NCBI RefSeq assembly: GCF_900156575.1
Contig: NZ_FTNY01000002.1
Location: 434,001-498,000 of the forward strand
DNA length: 64,000 nucleotides
Origin: Chryseobacterium shigense
GTDB lineage: Bacteria > Bacteroidota > Bacteroidia > Flavobacteriales > Weeksellaceae
Direction of reading: 5' to 3'
The translations under genes and the position numbers were made by a program. The stretch's first letter is position 1. The number at the start of each line of letters is the position of its first letter. This document shows, in pieces, positions 42,979 to 52,358 of this stretch. The notes beneath the pieces were generated by a model. It worked only from the letters and a program-made list of their open reading frames with translations. It ran no database searches and was not told the origin of the DNA.

Positions 42979-44427
42979 TCAATCCAGTTTTCCGCCTAGT
43001 GCTTTAAACAGCAGAACGTTATTTCTGGTATTCTGATGCTGAAACTGGAGCAGATCCAGTTCAGCGGTCAGTTTGCTTTTCTGAGAATTGATCAGCTCAA
43101 AATAATTGGCATAGCCCGTCAGGTAGAGATCATTCGAAACCTCCACACCCCGGTCTAAGAAACCTACTTCTCCAGCTTTTAACTGCAACATTTTTTCATA
43201 GATTTTGGTTTGCTTCAGAATAGACTGAAGCTCATTGAATGCGGTTGTCACACTCTTCTGATAATTGAGAAAGGCAATCTCCTGTTCTTTCCCGGCTACT
43301 TTAAATTCATGTTTCAGCTGTCCTTTATTAAAAACAGGGACCATCAGACCTCCCAACAGTTGCCCTGCGAGAGAAGCAGGACTGAAGAAATTTCCGGCAG
43401 AAAAAGCATTCAGCCCGAAGCTGGCTCCAAGATCGATTTTTGGATAAAATGCTGCTCTTGCGGCTTTAGCATCAGCCTGTGAGGCTTGCAGCACATAATA
43501 ATTGGCCGCTACATCAGGCCTGGAATGAATCACTGTTTCTACATTGATCGTTTTATTCAGGACTTCCATATTCGTTGGCATCAGTAATTTTCCACGTTTC
43601 ACTTCACCGCCATAGCTCCCAGTTAATGTAGTCATAGCCTGTTCCACCGTCACAATTTCCACTTTTATATGTTCAATTTCAGCCAGCCAGTTATTGTTCT
43701 GTGCTTTAAACTGCTGAACGGCCAGTTCCGTCGCCTTCCCTACTTCACGCTGGGCAAGTACGATCTCAAAAGCCCTCTGCTGAAGATGATAGTTTTTCTG
43801 ATAAATCGCCAGACGATTGTCCAGTGCTACCAGCTGATAATATAAATTGGCAATATCCGTAAACAATTCTACCTGCAACAGTCTCAAACCTTCTTCAGAA
43901 GCCAGGTATTTTTTCTGGGCTGCCAGTTTTTTATTTTTAAGCTTTCCCCAGGCATCTATTTCCCAGCTGCTCCTTGCTCCCAGCCAGTAATTCGGGGTAA
44001 AATTCCGGTTGATCTTCTGATCTTCGGTAATATTGGGTGAAAGATTGGTATCATAATTCCCCACCCCTTCCATAGTATATTTTCCGTAACGGTCACCGGA
44101 GACTGAAGCGCCTATTTCAAGAGAAGGAAGCAGATCCATTTTGGAACGCTGCAAAAAGCTATTCGCAATATCTACCCGCTGCTGAGCGATCCGGAAGTCA
44201 GGATTGGCCTGAACCACCTGGTCAAAAAGTTCCAGCAAATGAGAATCCGTAAAATAAGTTTTCAGGTTGATTTGCTGAAAATGGTCTGCATCTATTGTAT
44301 TTTCAGTGGTAACAATATCAGGAATTGTATGAGCTTTTTTAAGTTCAGTTACTTTTGGAACGGTGCACGACATTAAGCTGAATACCGCAATTCCGCACGC
44401 TATATTTCTATGATTTGATCTCTTCAT
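42979..44427 (-). CDS. Outer membrane efflux lipoprotein, NodT/OprM family
   Basis: 482 residues from ATG 44427 (MKRSNHRN), a lipoprotein by SLMSC lipobox. Two TolC-type repeats of helices and strands: FRIAQQRVDIANSFLQRSKM, TDIANLYYQLVALDNRLAIY, RPDVAANYYVLQASQADAKA and FDRGVEVSNDLYLTGYANYF-like end (here FLDRGVEVSNDLYLTGYANY). It forms the outer membrane duct of the tripartite pump. Overlaps the RND gene by 20 bp, and is last in the operon. Confidence 0.93.
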   Translation of the reverse strand: MKRSNHRNIACGIAVFSLMSCTVPKVTELKKAHTIPDIVTTENTIDADHFQQINLKTYFTDSHLLELFDQVVQANPDFRIAQQRVDIANSFLQRSKMDLLPSLEIGASVSGDRYGKYTMEGVGNYDTNLSPNITEDQKINRNFTPNYWLGARSSWEIDAWGKLKNKKLAAQKKYLASEEGLRLLQVELFTDIANLYYQLVALDNRLAIYQKNYHLQQRAFEIVLAQREVGKATELAVQQFKAQNNNWLAEIEHIKVEIVTVEQAMTTLTGSYGGEVKRGKLLMPTNMEVLNKTINVETVIHSRPDVAANYYVLQASQADAKAARAAFYPKIDLGASFGLNAFSAGNFFSPASLAGQLLGGLMVPVFNKGQLKHEFKVAGKEQEIAFLNYQKSVTTAFNELQSILKQTKIYEKMLQLKAGEVGFLDRGVEVSNDLYLTGYANYFELINSQKSKLTAELDLLQFQHQNTRNNVLLFKALGGKLD

Positions 44428-47400
44428 TTTTCTTTTTATTTTCAAGTTTTGCAAAGAATATATACAGCCCCGGAATGACCACTAGGCCAAATACAGTTCC
44501 GATAAGCATTCCTCCCGCTGCAGCAGTACCTATGGAACGGTTTCCGATCGCTCCGGCTCCAGAAGCTATACACAACGGAATAAGTCCTGCTACAAATGCA
44601 AAGGAAGTCATCAGAATAGGGCGGAGACGCTGTTTTGCGCCTTCAATTGCGGCTGGAACAATATCATAGCCTTCTTTATTTCTTGCTACGGCAAATTCAA
44701 CAATAAGGATGGCATTTTTAGCTAAAAGTCCGATTAACATAACCAAAGCTACCTGGGCGTAGATATTATTATCCAGCCCGGTAAGAACCAATGCGATATA
44801 AGATCCGAAAATACCCGTCGGAAGACTTAGCAGTACAGGCATCGGAAGAAGAAAACTTTCGTATTGTGCCGCTAATAAAAGATAGACAAACAAAAGACAG
44901 ATCATAAATATATAGACCGTCTGGTTTCCTGAAAGAATCTCTTCTCTGGTCATCCCGGACCATTCTACATCAAAACCTCTCGGAAGCGTTTCTTGGGCTA
45001 CCCGTTCTACGGCTGCAATAGCATCCCCGGAACTATAACCTTCTGCAGGTTCTCCATTGATCATGGCGGACATATACATATTATACCTGGTCAAAACCTC
45101 AGGGCCGTATACTTTTTCAATGGTGATGAAGGTAGAGAAAGGGACCATTTCGCCTTTGTCATTTTTCAGATATAAATTCAAAATACTTTCAGGAGTATCC
45201 CGGTGTTCCGGATCTGCCTGTACCATTACTTTATACATCTGGCTGAAACGGATAAAATTGGTAGCATAATAGGAACCCAACATCGTCTGAAGTGTCGACA
45301 TGGCATTGTCTACGGAAATTCCTTTTTTCGCGGCCATATCATAATCCATGTGGATCATATACTGTGGAAAGGTCGCATCAAAACTGGTAAAACTGTTCTG
45401 CAATTCGGGAGCTTCATTCAGTTTTTTAACAAAATCTTTGGTGATTTTATCCGTATTTTCAATAGTTCCTCCGGTTCTGTCGAGAAGACGGAGCTCAAAA
45501 CCACTGGTATTTCCAAATCCGGGAACTGTAGGCGGAGCGAAAATTTCAATCTGTGCATCGGCAACGCTCTTCGTTTTTTCGGAGAGATCAGCAATCAGTT
45601 CATTGACAGAAATATTCCTCTCTTTCCAGTCTTTCAGATTGATCATAGCCATACCATACGAAGAACCGGCAATTTCTGTCACAATACTGTATCCCGCCAG
45701 TGTGGTCACATTTTCCACCCCTTCTATTTTCTTGGCAATACCAGTGACCTCATCCAGTACTTTTTCCGTTCTTTCAACAGTGGCGCCCTGAGGAGTGGTA
45801 ACACTGACGTAAACCATTCCCTGATCTTCCATCGGGATAAATCCGGTAGGTAGAAATCTGCTGGTAACCACAGTCAGTATAATAAATAAAAACAGAATAC
45901 CGAAGGTGACTACGGTTCTGGTGGCAAATTTTGATAAAACACCAACGTATCTTTCGGTCAGTTTTTCAAAACCTCTGTTGAAACTTTGAAAAAACCGGTC
46001 AACTACGGTTTTCTTTTTGTTGTGGTTATGAGGTTTTAAAATAATGGCACAAAGTGCCGGGGTCAGGGTCAGGGCATTCACTCCGGAGATGACAATACTA
46101 ATTGCCAGCGTCAGTGAAAACTGTCTGTAAAAAACCCCTACAGGCCCATCCAGAAAAGCGACCGGAATAAATACAGCAGACATCACAATGGTAATAGCGA
46201 TCACCGCACCTGCAATTTCTTTTGTTGCACTGATTGTTGCTTCCAGAGGTTCCATGCCCTGCTCCATTTTCACATGGACGGCTTCCACGACGACAATCGC
46301 ATTATCCACCACAATTCCAATGGCGAGAACAAGAGCAAAGAGGGTTAATAAATTCACTGAAAAATCCAGCATGTTCATGAAAGCAAAGGTTCCTATTAAT
46401 GCTACCGGCACTGCCAGCACAGGAATCAGTGTAGAACGCCAGTCCTGAAGGAAAATAAACACGACAATGCCTACAAGAATAAATGCCTCGATAAGGGTCA
46501 TCAATACCGCACTAATCGAAGCATCCAGGAATCTGGAAACGTCATACGCCATATTATACTCCATTCCGGGAGGAAACGAAGTGACTTTTAATTCTTCCAT
46601 TTTTGCCTTGACACTTTCAATGACTTCGGATGCATTGGAACCTGGTCTTTGCTTCATCATAATGGATGCTGAAGGTCTTCCGTCTGTTTTGGAAACCATT
46701 CCGTAATTCATGGCACCAAATTCAACCTTTGCTATATCTTTAAGCTTCAGGATGGTTCCGTTCACGTCTGATCTGATGGGAACTTCTTCATACTGTTTGG
46801 GCTCAAAGAATTTACCTTTATATTTGATGACATACTGTAATTGACTGGAGGTTTTTCCGGAGGTCTCTCCTACTTTTCCCGGTGCAGCTGAAATATTCTG
46901 TTTCTGCAGAGAACTGATCACCTCATCAGCCGAAATACTGTATGCGGCCATTTTCTGCGGATCCAGCCAGATTCTCATGGAATATTCTTTCTGGCCCATG
47001 ATCTCGGCACGTCCTACTCCATCGATACGCTTCAATTCCTGGAGTACATTAATATCTGTAAAGTTGTAGATGAATTGCTCGTCCTGGCCGGGATCTGCAC
47101 TGGTAATATTCAGATACATCAGCATACTGTTCACCTCCTTTTCAGTAGTGACTCCCGCTCTGATCACTTCCTCGGGAAGCTCATCAAGGATGGTTGTCAC
47201 CCTGTTCTGCACATTCACTGCGGCCACATCAGGATCTGTTCCCACTTCAAAGAATACCTGAATTAAGGTAAGCCCATCGTTAGAAGTCACCGTAGACATA
47301 TACGTCATTCCGGGAACCCCGTTGATGGCCCGTTCCAAAGGAAGAGCAACAGCGTTGGCTGAAACTTCGGCATTGGCTCCTGTATATTTTGCAGTCACGG

Positions 47401-47530
47401 TGACAGAAGGGGGTACGATATCGGGAAACTGGGTGATGGGCATTTTCATTAATGCCATAATTCCCAGCAATACAAATACAATGGAAATCACCAACGAAAG
47501 CACCTTTCGTCTTATAAACATTTCTACCAT
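44408..47530 (-). CDS. RND multidrug efflux permease, HAE1 family
   Basis: 1040 residues, the AcrB/MexB type. N-terminal FIRRKVLSLVISIVFVLLG, PITQFPDIVPPSVTVTAKY, twelve helices with two large periplasmic loops, and GIVVDNAIVVVEAVHVKM in helix 4, where the second of the two proton-relay aspartates of AcrB is Asn (VDN for VDD), a change frequent in Bacteroidota. Ends with GMLIGTVFGLVVIPGLYIFF. A drug/proton antiporter; substrates unknown. Adaptor gene is 27 bp upstream and outer membrane gene overlaps downstream. Confidence 0.96.
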   Translation of the reverse strand: MVEMFIRRKVLSLVISIVFVLLGIMALMKMPITQFPDIVPPSVTVTAKYTGANAEVSANAVALPLERAINGVPGMTYMSTVTSNDGLTLIQVFFEVGTDPDVAAVNVQNRVTTILDELPEEVIRAGVTTEKEVNSMLMYLNITSADPGQDEQFIYNFTDINVLQELKRIDGVGRAEIMGQKEYSMRIWLDPQKMAAYSISADEVISSLQKQNISAAPGKVGETSGKTSSQLQYVIKYKGKFFEPKQYEEVPIRSDVNGTILKLKDIAKVEFGAMNYGMVSKTDGRPSASIMMKQRPGSNASEVIESVKAKMEELKVTSFPPGMEYNMAYDVSRFLDASISAVLMTLIEAFILVGIVVFIFLQDWRSTLIPVLAVPVALIGTFAFMNMLDFSVNLLTLFALVLAIGIVVDNAIVVVEAVHVKMEQGMEPLEATISATKEIAGAVIAITIVMSAVFIPVAFLDGPVGVFYRQFSLTLAISIVISGVNALTLTPALCAIILKPHNHNKKKTVVDRFFQSFNRGFEKLTERYVGVLSKFATRTVVTFGILFLFIILTVVTSRFLPTGFIPMEDQGMVYVSVTTPQGATVERTEKVLDEVTGIAKKIEGVENVTTLAGYSIVTEIAGSSYGMAMINLKDWKERNISVNELIADLSEKTKSVADAQIEIFAPPTVPGFGNTSGFELRLLDRTGGTIENTDKITKDFVKKLNEAPELQNSFTSFDATFPQYMIHMDYDMAAKKGISVDNAMSTLQTMLGSYYATNFIRFSQMYKVMVQADPEHRDTPESILNLYLKNDKGEMVPFSTFITIEKVYGPEVLTRYNMYMSAMINGEPAEGYSSGDAIAAVERVAQETLPRGFDVEWSGMTREEILSGNQTVYIFMICLLFVYLLLAAQYESFLLPMPVLLSLPTGIFGSYIALVLTGLDNNIYAQVALVMLIGLLAKNAILIVEFAVARNKEGYDIVPAAIEGAKQRLRPILMTSFAFVAGLIPLCIASGAGAIGNRSIGTAAAGGMLIGTVFGLVVIPGLYIFFAKLENKKKNEEIKS

Positions 47531-47557
47531 GTCAGTTGATTTAAAAATTACGAAAGG

Positions 47558-48646
47558 TTAATACTTCTTTTTAATTTTAATCATATCACCATCCTTCAAA
47601 GACTGTGTCCCTTCATAGATGATCAGATCTCCTTTTTTAAGACCGCTTTCCACGACATAAGAATCTCTTAAGGTGGTTCCGATCTTAATACTGGTCATTT
47701 TCACTTTGTTCTTTTTATCGACAACAAAAACATAGGTCTTGTCCTGGATAGAGAATGTAGATTTCTGAGGAATCAATAGGGCATTGGCCTGATGCTCGGA
47801 AATAATAAGTTTTCCTGAAGTCCCGTGCTTAATCAGGCGGTCAGGGTTGGGGAACAGTACTTTATAACGGATAGAACCCGTAGTTCTGTCAATTTCTCCT
47901 TCTGCTGTTTTCAGTGCACCATTGAACTCATAATTGACCCCATTGGGAAGTGTAAGTTCTATTTTATGGTGATTTCCGATCTTATCATTCGCAATAAGTT
48001 CGAAATACAGGTTTTCAGGAATAGAGAAATAGGCATAGACTTCATTCAGCTGGGATAAAGTGGTGAGCAGGGTTCCGTTTTCTACAAGGCTTCCTTCTTT
48101 ATGAGGAATAACGTCGATAACACCGTCAAAAGGCGCTGTTACTCTTGTAAAACTGATTTTTTGCAGCACTGTTTTTCTTTCCGCATCTGCAAAAGCGTGT
48201 TTTGCTTTAGCTGATGAAAGCTTGGCCTTAACCATTTCAAGTTCATTATTTGCGACAAACTTTTTGGCATGAAGACTCTGGATCTGTTTCAGTTCTACTT
48301 CTGCCACCCGTACATCGGCATCGGTCTGCTTTAAAGTAGCGTCTGCTTTTAAAAGCTCCATCTGTAGTTCTGCATCACTGATCTTGAAAAGGGTCTGGCC
48401 CTTGTGAACAAACTGTCCTTCATTCACATAAATATGGTGAATGATTCCCCCGATCCGGGAACGGATATCAACATTTTTCTTTGCCTGAATATCGGTAACA
48501 AACTGGTTGTTGACAAGGGTATCTTTTTCTTTGATCTCAAGTACAGGAACTTCTTTTTCGTTCGCTTTATTGTTTTTGTTGTTTTTACTGCATGACGCAG
48601 CGAATAATATTGCAAGAATGCAAATTATTACGTTTTTAGAATACAT
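47558..48646 (-). CDS. RND efflux periplasmic adaptor lipoprotein
   Basis: 362 residues. Lipobox AASC (MYSKNVIICILAILFAASC) anchors it; lipoyl half-motifs IRSRIGGIIHHIYVNEGQFV and VTAPFDGVIDVIPHKEGSLV flank a helical hairpin; beta-barrel and membrane-proximal domains follow (ALLIPQKSTFSIQDKTYVF). It joins the permease to the outer membrane duct. First of the three efflux genes; no local TetR or MarR regulator is visible. Confidence 0.95.
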   Translation of the reverse strand: MYSKNVIICILAILFAASCSKNNKNNKANEKEVPVLEIKEKDTLVNNQFVTDIQAKKNVDIRSRIGGIIHHIYVNEGQFVHKGQTLFKISDAELQMELLKADATLKQTDADVRVAEVELKQIQSLHAKKFVANNELEMVKAKLSSAKAKHAFADAERKTVLQKISFTRVTAPFDGVIDVIPHKEGSLVENGTLLTTLSQLNEVYAYFSIPENLYFELIANDKIGNHHKIELTLPNGVNYEFNGALKTAEGEIDRTTGSIRYKVLFPNPDRLIKHGTSGKLIISEHQANALLIPQKSTFSIQDKTYVFVVDKKNKVKMTSIKIGTTLRDSYVVESGLKKGDLIIYEGTQSLKDGDMIKIKKKY

Positions 48647-48705
48647 TTTAAAGTATTTAAGTTATAAAAATTTCGTTAAAATAAACTGTTTTTCAATAAC
48701 TTACA

Positions 48706-49038
48706 TTAATATAACTGGAAAAGATGGAGAAAGGATTTTACGCCGCAGATGGTGGAAATCGCGATATCAGGAAGACTGATTCTGGAGGTAATTTTAAGAA
48801 TTTCCGAGAAATCTTCTGTTGCTACCTCATCTTTGCGGGATGAATGTTTTACGATTTTCGATATAGAAGGCAGTGCATGAGTATTCATATCTGCTTCCTC
48901 GTAAAAATCGAGAATATGAACATTCCCTACAGTTGGTACGCAGGGAATATTTCCCATTGCTTTTTCTGCCCATTTCGAATTGAAAAGGGTAAAAACCAAT
49001 ATGAAATAGAAAAAGATAAGTGATCTCAGACCTGCCAT
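48706..49038 (-). CDS. Small exported hypothetical protein before efflux operon
   Basis: 110 residues with a hydrophobic N-terminus (MAGLRSLIFFYFILVFTLFN) that can be a signal peptide or anchor. The remainder has two cysteines and no recognised motif (CVPTVGNVHILDFYEE). It lies 59 bp upstream of the adaptor gene on the same strand with no terminator between, so it is likely the first gene of the efflux operon. Role unknown; a TAATTTCG near-match to the -7 box lies upstream. Confidence 0.6.
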   Translation of the reverse strand: MAGLRSLIFFYFILVFTLFNSKWAEKAMGNIPCVPTVGNVHILDFYEEADMNTHALPSISKIVKHSSRKDEVATEDFSEILKITSRISLPDIAISTICGVKSFLHLFQLY

Positions 49039-49261
49039 GTCAATAAGAAAAGCTTTGGTTTTATAGTAAAAACGATAGTTCGGCGAAATTATGAATTTTA
49101 GGTCGGTTATCTGGCATCGTGAATGTTAAAAAAACTTAAATCATGTTTTATATCATTAAAAAATAAAGGTCTTTGAAACAATTCAAAGACCCAATTCTTT
49201 TTTAGATTTATTTTAATGGAATATTTTTTATAAAACGAAGTAATCCGTTCATTAAAGATAG

Positions 49262-49909
49262 TTAGTGATAAATCCACATGAGAACCGGCTTCCCTGCTTT
49301 TTGAAGCATAGGATCAATTTCTTTCATAGCATTATTGGAAATAGTGGGACAGCCCCATCCTTCAGGAGAACCTTTTGGAAAAACTTCGTCGTCACTCATC
49401 TGATCCCATGAATGAAAAACAATATATCTTTTCAATGCATTGCTGTTTGTTTCTTCCAGACCATGCATCAGGTATTTAATATGAATTCCCCAGTCACTCT
49501 GACCTCTTCCCTGAAGCTTATATTTGCCCAAAGATGAAAGATGGCTTCCGTCTTCATTGCTGAAAGCCGGGTTGTTTTTAGAACCATCACTACTCCATGG
49601 GTTTATTCCGCAGCCATGTCCTACGAGATACATTTTGGAAACAGACTTCGTTTTAAAATCCCATACAAAAAATCGTTTGATTCCTGAATGAATACTCATA
49701 TCGATAAGAATACAAAAATCTGTACTGAGTTTTTTTGACATGCAGAATTTCAAAGCTTCTTCTGCCTTATCTGCCATTTCAGAAACCGGTATTTGAGGTT
49801 TCCTTTCTTCTTTTGCTACAGAAATTCCGGGAGCCTTCTTAATTTCGCCGGGCTTTTTACTACAGGAAAATACAAGATGAATAGCGATAATTACGGCAAA
49901 AATCTTCAT
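49262..49909 (-). CDS. Murein L,D-transpeptidase catalytic-domain lipoprotein
   Basis: 215 residues. Lipobox VFSC (MKIFAVIIAIHLVFSC), a short linker, then a YkuD-like catalytic domain of the PF13645 type: ILIDMSIHSGIKRFFVWDF, VGHGCGINPWSSDG, SSLGKYKLQGR, YIVFHSWDQMSDDEV and the active-site segment SPEGWGCPTIS with the nucleophilic Cys. It probably links or remodels peptidoglycan stem peptides. It starts 5 bp after the TIGR02117 gene, so the two are coupled. Confidence 0.9.
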   Translation of the reverse strand: MKIFAVIIAIHLVFSCSKKPGEIKKAPGISVAKEERKPQIPVSEMADKAEEALKFCMSKKLSTDFCILIDMSIHSGIKRFFVWDFKTKSVSKMYLVGHGCGINPWSSDGSKNNPAFSNEDGSHLSSLGKYKLQGRGQSDWGIHIKYLMHGLEETNSNALKRYIVFHSWDQMSDDEVFPKGSPEGWGCPTISNNAMKEIDPMLQKAGKPVLMWIYH

Positions 49910-49914
49910 TAAAA

Positions 49915-50598
49915 TTATTTATAATGTCTGAAAATCCCGAAGTCGGAAGGAGTCCATAAGGCTGCTTTCTGTCCTGCCGCCTTGAGAGCATCATTGGCCC
50001 ACGTATTACAGGTATAAAGGAAGCTGTAGGTCCCTTTGGCATCATAAAAAGCATCGTTGACATCATAAACAGCATTGGTAGGTATCACCATAAAATTTCC
50101 GTTCTGATCTCTGTCGAATTTATCTTCCACAAATTTTACCAGGTTTTTATACTGGTCTCTGCTGATCATGATCATTTTGCAGTCTTCCCCTTCTCTCATG
50201 GTTTTGTAATAGGTGCAATGCATGGCAGAATCGCTGAGCCAGAATGCTGCTTTTAAAGCAGTGGAAGCCTTTAGATCAGCCCATGTAGGAGTATCAAGAT
50301 AAAAACCTTTATCGCCCCAGCCAATTCCTATATAGTGGTAATCTGTACTTTTTGATTTGGTATTGGAAAACGGAACTTTTGCTCCCCAATCCTGAAGATC
50401 ATTTTTTACAGGCATTACGATGTCCGTATGTACACCGTTTGTATAAATATAGATGGGAATATCTTTCGGCTGCCCGTCGTCCTCTGCAGAAACCTCTATG
50501 AGTGGAAGCACAAGGCCTAAAATAATGTAAAACACTACAATTCCTAAAATAACTCCTATGGTTTTGAGGATATATCCTAATACAATTTTCGCAGTCAT
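49915..50598 (-). CDS. TIGR02117/DUF2459 family protein
   Basis: 227 residues: one N-terminal membrane anchor (ILKTIGVILGIVVFYIILGL), then a domain with IYIYTNGVHTDIVMPV, YIGIGWGDKGFYLDTPTW, and a late CNTWANDALKAAG segment, the arrangement of TIGR02117 proteins. His and Cys residues in these segments resemble a papain-like or NlpC-like catalytic set, but no activity is established. Operon with the L,D-transpeptidase suggests a cell-envelope role (inference). Confidence 0.87.
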   Translation of the reverse strand: MTAKIVLGYILKTIGVILGIVVFYIILGLVLPLIEVSAEDDGQPKDIPIYIYTNGVHTDIVMPVKNDLQDWGAKVPFSNTKSKSTDYHYIGIGWGDKGFYLDTPTWADLKASTALKAAFWLSDSAMHCTYYKTMREGEDCKMIMISRDQYKNLVKFVEDKFDRDQNGNFMVIPTNAVYDVNDAFYDAKGTYSFLYTCNTWANDALKAAGQKAALWTPSDFGIFRHYK

Positions 50599-50688
50599 AT
50601 TTTAATACAATTTAATCATCAATTTTCCGTAAAAGTATTTGTTTTAATCGGAAAAATGATTAAATTTAGTTACGAAATATTCACAAAT

Positions 50689-50769
50689 ATGCGTAAAAAT
50701 GTAAAATCACAAAAAAGATTTAAAGTAAGAGTGAAAATTGCTCCTAAAAGAGTACAAAAAAAACGTTGA
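50689..50769 (+). CDS. Tiny basic protein candidate (26 aa)
   Basis: The ORF starts at ATG 50689 and encodes 26 residues, twelve of them Lys or Arg (MRKNVKSQKRFKV and KRVQKKR at its ends). A terminator-like hairpin begins at its stop codon, and it is divergent from the TIGR02117 gene 90 bp away, so it looks like an independent transcription unit in an otherwise empty 351-bp gap. Composition resembles very small ribosomal or nucleic-acid-binding proteins, but I do not recognise it. Confidence 0.4.
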   Translation: MRKNVKSQKRFKVRVKIAPKRVQKKR

Positions 50770-50808
50770 TTTTCTGTGGGATTTTGTCTCATGAAAGTCA
50801 ATTTTTCT
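50766..50808 (+). terminator. Terminator of the tiny basic ORF
   Basis: TTGATTTTC (50766-50774) pairs with GAAAGTCAA (50793-50801) with one G-U pair, then TTTTCTTTTT. Confidence 0.55.
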
Positions 50809-50949
50809 TTTTAGGAAAAGTTTTCAAAAGATTCTTACTGAATTCAATCTTCTCCTCCTTAAGACGTACAGCTTAAGGGATGGCCAGTTATCCACGAGAT
50901 TTTGGAACTCAAAAATTCCAGATAAGGATTCGTCACCAAAAAAATTACC

Positions 50950-51903
50950 CTAGATTTTATCTGAAGAGCCTTCCAAAAATTCAATATTTCGTTTCAGACC
51001 AGCAAATTTTGTTCTCTTCACCGGAGATTTCCTAAAGATCTCAGAGAATATTTCCTGAGTAATTTCCTTCCATTCTTCTTTTTTGAAATTTTTCAAAGAT
51101 TCGTTGGGAGCAAATCTGTTCTGTTTGTTGGGTGCAGAAAATCTGTTCCACGGACATACATCCTGACAGATATCACAGCCGAACATCCAGTCTTCCATTT
51201 TGTCTTTGAAGTGCTCAGGAATTTCGTTTTTGAGTTCTATGGTCGCGTAAGAGATACATCGGCTCCCATCGATTATTTTTTCTGAAACAATGGCATCTGT
51301 AGGACATGCATCGATGCATTTCCGGCAGGTTCCGCAATGATCTGTTGTCGCATGATCGGGAACCAGCTCAAGATCACAGATGATTTCTGCTAAAAAGTAG
51401 AAGGAACCGTTTTGTCTGGTGATCAGATTGGCATTTTTCCCTACCCAACCTATTCCTGATTTTCTGGCCCAGCTTCTTTCCATAACGGGTGCAGAATCTA
51501 CAAAGACCCGGAATCCGAATGCTCCAATTTCGTCCTGAAGTTCTGAAACCATTTCACGAAGAATTTCTTTCACCACCTCATGATAGTCTTCTGCGTAGGC
51601 ATATTTGGAAATTTTATAATTCTCTAATGCAGAAATTTTTTCTTTTGGAAAGTAGTTGTAGGAAAGTGAAATGACAGATTTTGAACCTTCTACCAGAAGC
51701 CTTGGATCTAATCTTTTATCGAAATGATTTTCCATGTATTTCATTTCGCCATGAAAATTATTTTTAAGCCATTTTTCAAGATTAGGGGCATCTTCTTCTA
51801 AAAATTCAGCTTTGGAAATACCACAGCTCTGAAACCCAAAACGTTCTGCTTTGGTCTTGATGAGCTGGGAATATTTTTCGGCACCGGAATTCAGGATTTT
51901 CAC
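50950..51903 (-). CDS. queG: Epoxyqueuosine reductase
   Basis: 317 residues. The cobalamin-binding N-terminal part contains SCGISKAEF and [24 protein letters not shown] sequence ([17 protein letters not shown]); two 4Fe-4S motifs follow, [12 protein letters not shown] and [11 protein letters not shown]. QueG reduces epoxyqueuosine to queuosine in tRNA anticodons, the last step of queuosine synthesis. The C-terminal HEAT-like part found in long versions is short here. Diverges from the rhodanese gene 130 bp away. Confidence 0.95.
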   Translation of the reverse strand: MKILNSGAEKYSQLIKTKAERFGFQSCGISKAEFLEEDAPNLEKWLKNNFHGEMKYMENHFDKRLDPRLLVEGSKSVISLSYNYFPKEKISALENYKISKYAYAEDYHEVVKEILREMVSELQDEIGAFGFRVFVDSAPVMERSWARKSGIGWVGKNANLITRQNGSFYFLAEIICDLELVPDHATTDHCGTCRKCIDACPTDAIVSEKIIDGSRCISYATIELKNEIPEHFKDKMEDWMFGCDICQDVCPWNRFSAPNKQNRFAPNESLKNFKKEEWKEITQEIFSEIFRKSPVKRTKFAGLKRNIEFLEGSSDKI

Positions 51904-52036
51904 CTTGCAAAATTAAGATTAATTTACCAATCTTTCTCTTTTGAATTCCGGAGTGGATAAAGGTAAATTTTTAGGCGCTTTTTAAGGAAAAAATTGCGTA
52001 TTTTCGTTCTTATTTTTAATCTAAAATTAAACAGTT

Positions 52037-52336
52037 ATGTCTTTAATAGAAGTAATACAATCCGGAAACTATGAATTGATCGATGTCCGTGAGCCCATGG
52101 AGCTTGAAATGGACGGAAGTATAGATGGAGCTAAAAATATCCCTCTTGGTGAAGTAGAGGAGAGAAAAGAGGAAATCTTATCTGTTGAAAAACCGGTCAT
52201 CTTATTCTGCAGAAGTGGAAACAGAAGTGGAAAAGCATTGGAATATCTTAACGGACAAGGCTTGAAAGACGGTTATAACGGCGGAGGCTGGGCTGAGCTT
52301 AAAGCAGTGTTGGAATCAAATCAAGGAACTTTTTAA
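52037..52336 (+). CDS. Single-domain rhodanese-like protein
   Basis: 99 residues forming one rhodanese domain: YELIDVREPMELEMDG, GAKNIPLGEVEER and the active loop FCRSGNRSGKAL with the persulfide-carrying Cys. Similar to small cytoplasmic sulfurtransferases (PspE/GlpE type, no signal peptide). A terminator overlaps the stop codon, separating it from the next gene. Confidence 0.92.
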   Translation: MSLIEVIQSGNYELIDVREPMELEMDGSIDGAKNIPLGEVEERKEEILSVEKPVILFCRSGNRSGKALEYLNGQGLKDGYNGGGWAELKAVLESNQGTF

Positions 52337-52350
52337 AGTTCCTTTTTTTA
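52323..52350 (+). terminator. Terminator overlapping rhodanese stop
   Basis: AAGGAACTTT pairs with AAAGTTCCTT across the stop codon, followed by TTTTTTT. Confidence 0.75.
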
Positions 52351-52358
52351 TCTTATCT

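Noticed and set aside
45203..45853. 216-residue plus-strand ORF inside the RND permease gene
   Set aside because: It is an antisense shadow of a clear 1040-residue RND permease.
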